Below are positions 58,660-64,000 of a stretch of DNA of 64,000 bases, in pieces. Source of the stretch: Corbicula japonica (Eukaryota > Mollusca > Bivalvia > Venerida > Cyrenidae); NCBI GenBank assembly GCA_038501625.1, contig JAZAYU010000263.1:496001-560000 (forward strand), written 5' to 3'. The first letter of the stretch is position 1. Each line of letters starts with the position of its first letter. The notes below the pieces were generated by a model. The model saw nothing but the letters and a program-made list of their open reading frames with translations, was not told where the DNA came from and did no database searches. The position numbers and the translations under genes are program-made.

Positions 58660-58960
58660 GAATTTGTGTTTCGAAAGTTCACATGTTATGCACAGATTGC
58701 GTTTATTGTAATCTTTAATGTTACAAGCTCTTGAAAAGTGAACAAGCTGTGAAAATTAAACCCTTTAAGTTGTTGCACGTGGGACTTCACCGTCTAAAAA
58801 TAGAAAAAAATTACAATATGAAAAAAATCATCTCTGTTATGATTAAGAATGAAGCTTGTCCACTTTATTAAACTGGAGTTCATTTAGGTACATTTTGTTA
58901 ACAACTGATGGAAATTTTATATTGAACAAGGTAATTATATGTGGTGTTTAAGGAAGTGAA
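58660..58960 (-). pseudogene. Partial second PLE-1-related copy upstream, same orientation
   Basis: TGTTACAAGCTCTTGAAAAG, GAACAAGCTGTGAAA and GTGGGACTTCACCGTCTA match the thumb region of the main copy (around 57130-57215) with clear divergence. A partial copy in tandem upstream is typical of Penelope-like element arrays. Confidence 0.7.
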
Positions 58961-58964
58961 GTGT

Positions 58965-60125
58965 GTGATGTAGATAACAACAACTTCTAATTGATTGTTC
59001 ATATCTATGATTATAAATGACTGAATTTAAAATTACATGGGCTCATTTTGAAATACTGGAAGAACAACGTCTGAAAACGATTCCCGCGACAGCATAAGCG
59101 ACCGCTTAAGCGGAATAAAACTAAAACTAGCAGTATATAGGTCAAATGGTCAATCCTTTGAACGACCAAATATCATAAAGATTAAAAAAGATTAAAATGA
59201 CGATTAAATAGCAGATTAGTGGAACTTTCAAGTTGACATATCACTCACTATAATCTTTTATTTCGAGCCCGACTGATATTTAATATGCAGTATGATTTGA
59301 GGTTGTGTTGAAAAATGTGAAATATATTGAAATATATTTGTTAAGGGTACACATCCCCAAGATGAAAAAATCCAAACAGTAAGACGCACAACTGGATTAC
59401 CTGCCGTTGTATTGTTAAAAAGCGGCTCAGAAAATACAGCATCACTCAACAGCAAATGAAGACGACAAGAGTCAGTGTCGGCCTTCGAGACGCCAGATTT
59501 TTAAATCATTATTCTTATTAAAAATTAAAATAAATCGTGTATACCCGTTTCAGACGAATATGTGTGAAAAAAAACTATTGAGTTGCACGTTTCAAATGTT
59601 GAATAGATTTAAGAAAACACCAACTTCCATTTTCATTTTTATTCAGAGCAATTGACATAAAAATAAAAGAATTAAAACAGAGAAACAGGACATCTTTAAC
59701 GACACAAACAATTCGTTTAAATGTTATTATGAAACGTTTCTTAATATCAAAACAAACGGCAATTAGAAAACAAAATCAAATATCCAATGAAGCACAACGC
59801 TAGTCACATTTGTCTTAGAAATCTTCATTGCTCGTGTCTTCCTTATTTTCAACAGAACTTTAATGTGGGGCAAAAATAAGAACACTTGGAAATGAACTTG
59901 CAACATCATTATTTTGACATATTTGACTGGAGAGTCATACATCAAACATATCAAACTATCTAAGCTTTGACAGTTTTATCAGGTTAAATACATCTTTTCA
60001 AATGTTAAGTAGTGAATGGGAAAGCGAAGAAGATATAACTGTGGCTAGATGGTTTTGTTTTTAATTGTACATGTATGAACAAATCAGAAAGTCCACAGTG
60101 TGTGTAATTCTCGTTCTATACGGCA
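58965..60125. other. AT-rich DNA, no gene seen
   Basis: Nothing is supported. Confidence 0.55.
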
Positions 60126-60134
60126 TACGGATTT

Positions 60135-60217
60135 AAACACTTTCTCTCAAACCGAGCCTGCAGTATTTTCATATTTGTCGTGTTCGGTGGCTTTCAAAGT
60201 TCCCTTTTCATCTATTT
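60135..60217 (+). repeat. REP-B terminal-repeat fragment
   Basis: From TCAAACCGAGCCTGCAG to CCTTTTCATCTAT it is nearly identical to the last 80 bp of the REP-B terminal repeat and stops at the same base as the element end at 49120. Confidence 0.88.
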
Positions 60218-60664
60218 TAACAGTGAGATACATTATCTGTTTTGAACACACCACAAACAAATATCAATGGTTGGCACATATTGCAATACATTATCATTGA
60301 TTGCTTTTTAATGATGCCATATTTCTTGGAAAGATAATAAGTTTGTACGCAAAATAAGACTATCTATTTTGTTTTAATTTTGATGTTTGTATTTAAAGGT
60401 TTGCAGATCTGTAAACCAACAAATATTCACGATCAAATATTTACACTTCAAATTCGTCCTCTACTATGAAGTCTTATTTGTCTAACATATCATAATTTCT
60501 GATGGTAAACAGTGTGACGTATGTTTTGACGTGTGACGTCACCGAGCACGCAACGCACGTTTTGCCACGAGTTGCTGCGAAAAAGCGAGCCGTCATTCAC
60601 TTTGTCGTCAACATAGCTGTGTCAACAGCCATTCAAAAATGCCGTAATATCACGAATTATTTTC

Positions 60665-60910
60665 TTAATTTCTGTATTTATGAAAGTATTTATTTGTGTA
60701 AATATAAGGATTGAATCGATATTCGATGATCTTCATTTGGGTATGAAAAACAGTTGGATTGTTTAAAGTACGCGTGAAGCCCAAATGGAGATCATCGAAT
60801 ATCGATTCAATCTTTAAATAATGTTCGTTATATTCGCGGTTGTCACTGTAGCCGAATAAATAGTTTCGATAATAATAATTCTGCTGGAATTCGGTATAAA
60901 ATTTAGACAT
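60665..60910 (-). CDS. Candidate coding segment, unrecognised
   Basis: On the minus strand a frame from ATG at 60910 reads MSKFYTEFQQNYYYR, FGYSDNREYNEHYLKIES, IFDDLHLGFTR and continues to a stop at 60665. AATTACAG just before the ATG resembles a splice acceptor. Codon use in the first 45 codons is varied, but later parts and the upstream extension (to 61132) are AT-run sequence. Its middle is mirrored by a 33-bp inverted repeat, which weakens confidence in the downstream part. Confidence 0.3.
   Translation of the reverse strand: MSKFYTEFQQNYYYRNYLFGYSDNREYNEHYLKIESIFDDLHLGFTRTLNNPTVFHTQMKIIEYRFNPYIYTNKYFHKYRN
60709..60812. repeat. 33-bp-stem hairpin, 38-nt loop
   Basis: The arms 60709-60741 and 60780-60812 are complementary with one mismatch (GATTGAATCGATATTCG and its partner). 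The right arm lies in the candidate frame at 60665-60910. Length would suit a small hairpin RNA, but no other evidence exists. Confidence 0.9.
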
Positions 60911-61134
60911 TTTACCTGTAATTGAATTTCTATTTACAACAAACATTTGATATAATAGTAATACATACACGGATGGATTTGAAATAATAATAATAATGTG
61001 TTTCCTATTATGAAAACCATCACTGCATTTGTAACAGTTTAACTTCTCACGAGAAAACATGCGAACCGTGATTGTTATTATTATATACAAATTGTTATTA
61101 TAATATACATAAGAAACGAAATAAATATTCAATA

Positions 61135-63200
61135 TTCGCGAATATATGTGAATTTGCCTTAAAGAGAAAATAAGTATGCGCGAATATTTATTGTTTTAAA
61201 GTAACGTAAGATATTTAAAGAATATATGAACACCATCATGATGTGCGCAAACATGCATACAAAGCAATCATGCGACAGTTAATTGGTGACAAGAAGCCAC
61301 ATCATTTAAAATGTACAGTCACTGTTACAGTAGTGCTATCTGTGCAGTGTGGCGGCCGTAAAATGTCTCCTAAATACCAACTTGGATACGTTATACGAAT
61401 AGTGTTAATTTGTCGACCATTTAGACTGTGTCTACTGGAATATGCAACTCCAGATATGCATGTTGTCAACCTTTATCCTCAGAGTTCGAAGCAAAAAGTG
61501 TATACTGTCCATGATATTAATTTGTTTTTTTTTTATAAATTTACTTTACTACGCACCATGTTTTCAATAGCGAGTCGTGTGTATACATAACACGAAAATG
61601 TTCTATTCTTAGAGCGTTTATTTTATGCAGCTTAATGTGCTCTAACTATTGTGACTTAAAATTAAATACGGAATGGTGATATTGTGTCCATTAGTTAACT
61701 TTTAAAGGTTAGATAATAGCGTGTTTCCCCTTTGCTTCGTGTGTATAATTACACAAGCAATACAATTAACGATTTAGATTTTCGTATCGCGTATATTTGC
61801 TTGATAGGCGTTTTGTCAACACATTTTCATCACAACGTTTCAATATCACGTTCATAATGGGTACTATCTTGACATTTTTATTAACAAGAGTTTACACTGA
61901 ATTTGATTATGACTATCCATAAATACTTTTTGTTGACAGCTTTTTGACACAACGGGATTATAAATTTGCAAAATAATAGAGTGTCTCCTTTTCCATTATC
62001 TATTTTGTTTCACAATCAAGATTAATAACAGACATATCCTAATTGTCTCAGGTTTCAATGGTCAGTTAATCAAACATATTGAAAAAACTGTCATTTGCGA
62101 TATTAAAATGTATTCCACTTTGTATGCCAATGATAGAGTAGTGGTCTCGTCGTTTTTGCATGAGGGTTTATGCTAATGCTCTTGATTTTGAAAATTCTTT
62201 TTTCTTGACAGTCTTGTTCAATAATTGAATTCAATCTTGAAATCCATCAACTGAGTTAAATATAGTAAATATTTTTTTGTAAAAGTGCTGATGACTTAGT
62301 CATATTGTGCCCATACTGAAATTTTAAAAACAAAATTATTTCCATTTTAATGACTTTTTGCAAAATAACAGTGGTTTTAAGTACATACAAATAAAGTTAT
62401 AAGTATGCAAAGACGATTTATTTTCTAAAAATATGTTTAAGACACTCAAATTTAATATACGAGTAGATACACAAGATTTTTCTCAACGTTGCTAAGATGT
62501 TAAAATAAATAGGTACTTGTTGGCACGCGCCAAATTGTGTTTTTCAAAACAATCTGCATTTAAAGTTGACTATTTCTAACCGAAACATGTTATGTTATTT
62601 TTTCATTATATTTGTGAATTGTCTCTTTATGACTGTCTAGCTGTTTGCCTGTCATCAGGTACCAATGGCTTTGTGTTGTTGTTTCTTCTGCAATGAATAT
62701 CTAAAAAGGCATTACATATTTATCCCCTGATCATAAAGATCGCAGAAAAGATGACTATGCAAGTAATCGTATCGCAATGTTATGATTTTCATTTAAACAT
62801 GCGATACAATATCTTGACGAGAATTGCATAAAGCAGATTTCAAAATAAAACGGTCCATCGTATTATTACTGCACCTTTAAGCGTTGTTTTGGTTCTTTAA
62901 TCTGAGAAAAGAAGATATATCACGGAGATTACAGAATAGACCGTACTACTGGAAATTTGGACAATGTAAATTATTTCGTAAGAAAACCGATAAAAAAGAA
63001 CTTTCACTGCAAGCGTCATACAATCCAAAGAGTGTCTGACCAGTTTAACGCGTTAATATGTGAACGTACTAAATATGAAACTGTATGAATGAGGTTATAT
63101 GTGTATAATTATATTTTGTCAGAATGACTTTCACAACAATAAGTGTATACAACCTTTACGAACTTTGATGGTGCAAATATCTATGTAATTATTCAGGTTT
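61135..63200. other. AT-rich DNA, no gene seen
   Basis: A weak REP-B interior match lies at 61325-61375 (GTGTGGCGGCCGTAAAA). Nothing else is supported. Confidence 0.5.
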
Positions 63201-63204
63201 GTTT

Positions 63205-63345
63205 ATCAAGGGGTTCGGCGGCGTGGACAGTCACTAGATTATTTTCATTCCTGTCCAGTCTCAATCAAACCGAGCTTGCAGTATTTAGATTATTAGTCGT
63301 TTTCGGTGGCTTGCAACATTCCTTTATCTCTCATTTTCAGATAAT
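63205..63345 (+). repeat. REP-B terminal-repeat fragment, diverged
   Basis: GTTCGGCGGCGTGGACAGT, CTCAATCAAACCGAGC, TGCAGTATTTAGA and TTTTCGGTGGCTTGCAA follow REP-B order. Confidence 0.75.
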
Positions 63346-63349
63346 CTTT

Positions 63350-63838
63350 AATTTGTCTTTTTTTCATAAAACCCATGTCCAGATAATACTATTCAAATAA
63401 TTTGTGTTTCGTTAGAAGTATTCAATAAATATATAATTAAAAGCTTAACGCGAACCAACCGTTAACTACCGTGAAATCTAGATTTGATGTCATTTTCGTT
63501 AATTTCTTCATTTCGTAATAATTGTTTGTCTAGAACTTTAGGACGTCAAACAAACTAGAAACTTAGAATAGTATACCAGTTATATTTGTTTCATTATAAT
63601 TCATCTACAATATAATGTAACGACTTTTGTTAGTCATTTGATCAGGATTAAAATTTTTATAAATCATTTTAATATGCCCAATATGAAATATATGTTTGTC
63701 TTGAAACTTAAAAATAGTGAAACAATCTATTCTACATTTACTGCGATTCTAATAAGCTTTCTTATATTGTATCGGAATTTAATTATAAATAATGCTCTTT
63801 CTTTCACAATTTAAAATAACTGACTATGACGAGTTCCT
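63350..63838. other. AT-rich DNA, no gene seen
   Basis: Nothing is supported. Confidence 0.55.
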
Positions 63839-63839
63839 T

Positions 63840-63895
63840 TTTTCCGTAGGCTTTGTGGGGAGGCTGTTTTTTCTGAATGTGGCAATTCCTGATAA
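63840..63895 (+). repeat. PLE-1 3' terminus fragment
   Basis: GTGGGGAGGCTGTTTTTTC, GAATGTGGCAATTCCTGAT is the family 3' end. The segment upstream is unrelated, so it is a very short 5'-truncated copy. Confidence 0.75.
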
Positions 63896-64000
63896 GTCTA
63901 AAAAGCTCTGTCCAAATCAGGCGATCATAATCGTATTTTATTTTATTTCTCATCTGATTTACTTAACTTTGTTTTCCCAAACAGCGCAAAAGATAATAAT

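Noticed and set aside
60665..61132. 155-codon open frame as a full gene
   Set aside because: Much of it is translated ATT/AAT runs. Only the part from 60910 onward looks coding, and even that is uncertain.

Overview
The window is non-coding-rich, AT-rich eukaryotic DNA with no operons, no bacterial gene density and no rRNA. Long intron-like or intergenic stretches carry many decayed transposable elements and a few short open segments bounded by GT/AG-like splice sites. The repeats (a Penelope-like retroelement family, Tc1/mariner and piggyBac relics, tRNA-derived Pol III heads, abundant TA-flanked MITEs) suggest a marine invertebrate, most likely a mollusc such as a bivalve. That identification is inference. 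No complete host gene can be assembled from the window.

Layout. 0-18 kb: mostly unannotatable AT-rich DNA with two copies of one TA-flanked MITE, a third MITE, a candidate first exon on the minus strand (9.5 kb), and a 107-bp insertion carrying a hammerhead ribozyme motif (12.36 kb). 16.9-21.5 kb: two candidate internal exons on the plus strand around a 1.65-kb inverted repeat. 24-30 kb: a fossil piggyBac transposase, several MITEs, a 3-unit tandem repeat, and an internally deleted mariner interrupted by a retroelement fragment. 31.4-37.1 kb: an inverted repeat with two 1758-bp, nearly identical arms. 38-46 kb: Penelope-like fragments, one of them split by a 4.26-kb palindromic element flanked by TTAA. 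48-55 kb: a diverged direct segmental duplication whose first copy holds two insertions absent from the second, giving natural empty sites. One is an 812-bp element with 137-bp direct terminal repeats; the other is a 241-bp insertion that is almost entirely a perfect palindrome with a hammerhead-like fold. 51-58.6 kb: a Tc1-like relic and the best gene in the window, a Penelope-like reverse transcriptase (minus strand, 434-aa open frame plus an upstream extension broken by one stop). 59-64 kb: scattered repeat fragments, one candidate coding segment and a 33-bp-stem hairpin.

The main theme is inverted symmetry at every scale (104 bp, 214 bp, 1.65 kb, 4.26 kb, 5.63 kb) together with one retroelement family (called PLE-1 here) whose copies share a 3' end and are truncated at different 5' points. 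The two small ribozyme-bearing insertions, each with 12-13 bp target duplications, are the best candidates for an undescribed non-autonomous element class. Four plus-strand exon-like segments (16.9, 21.3, 39.6 and 47.4 kb) may belong to one or more host genes interrupted by these elements. I do not recognise the protein.
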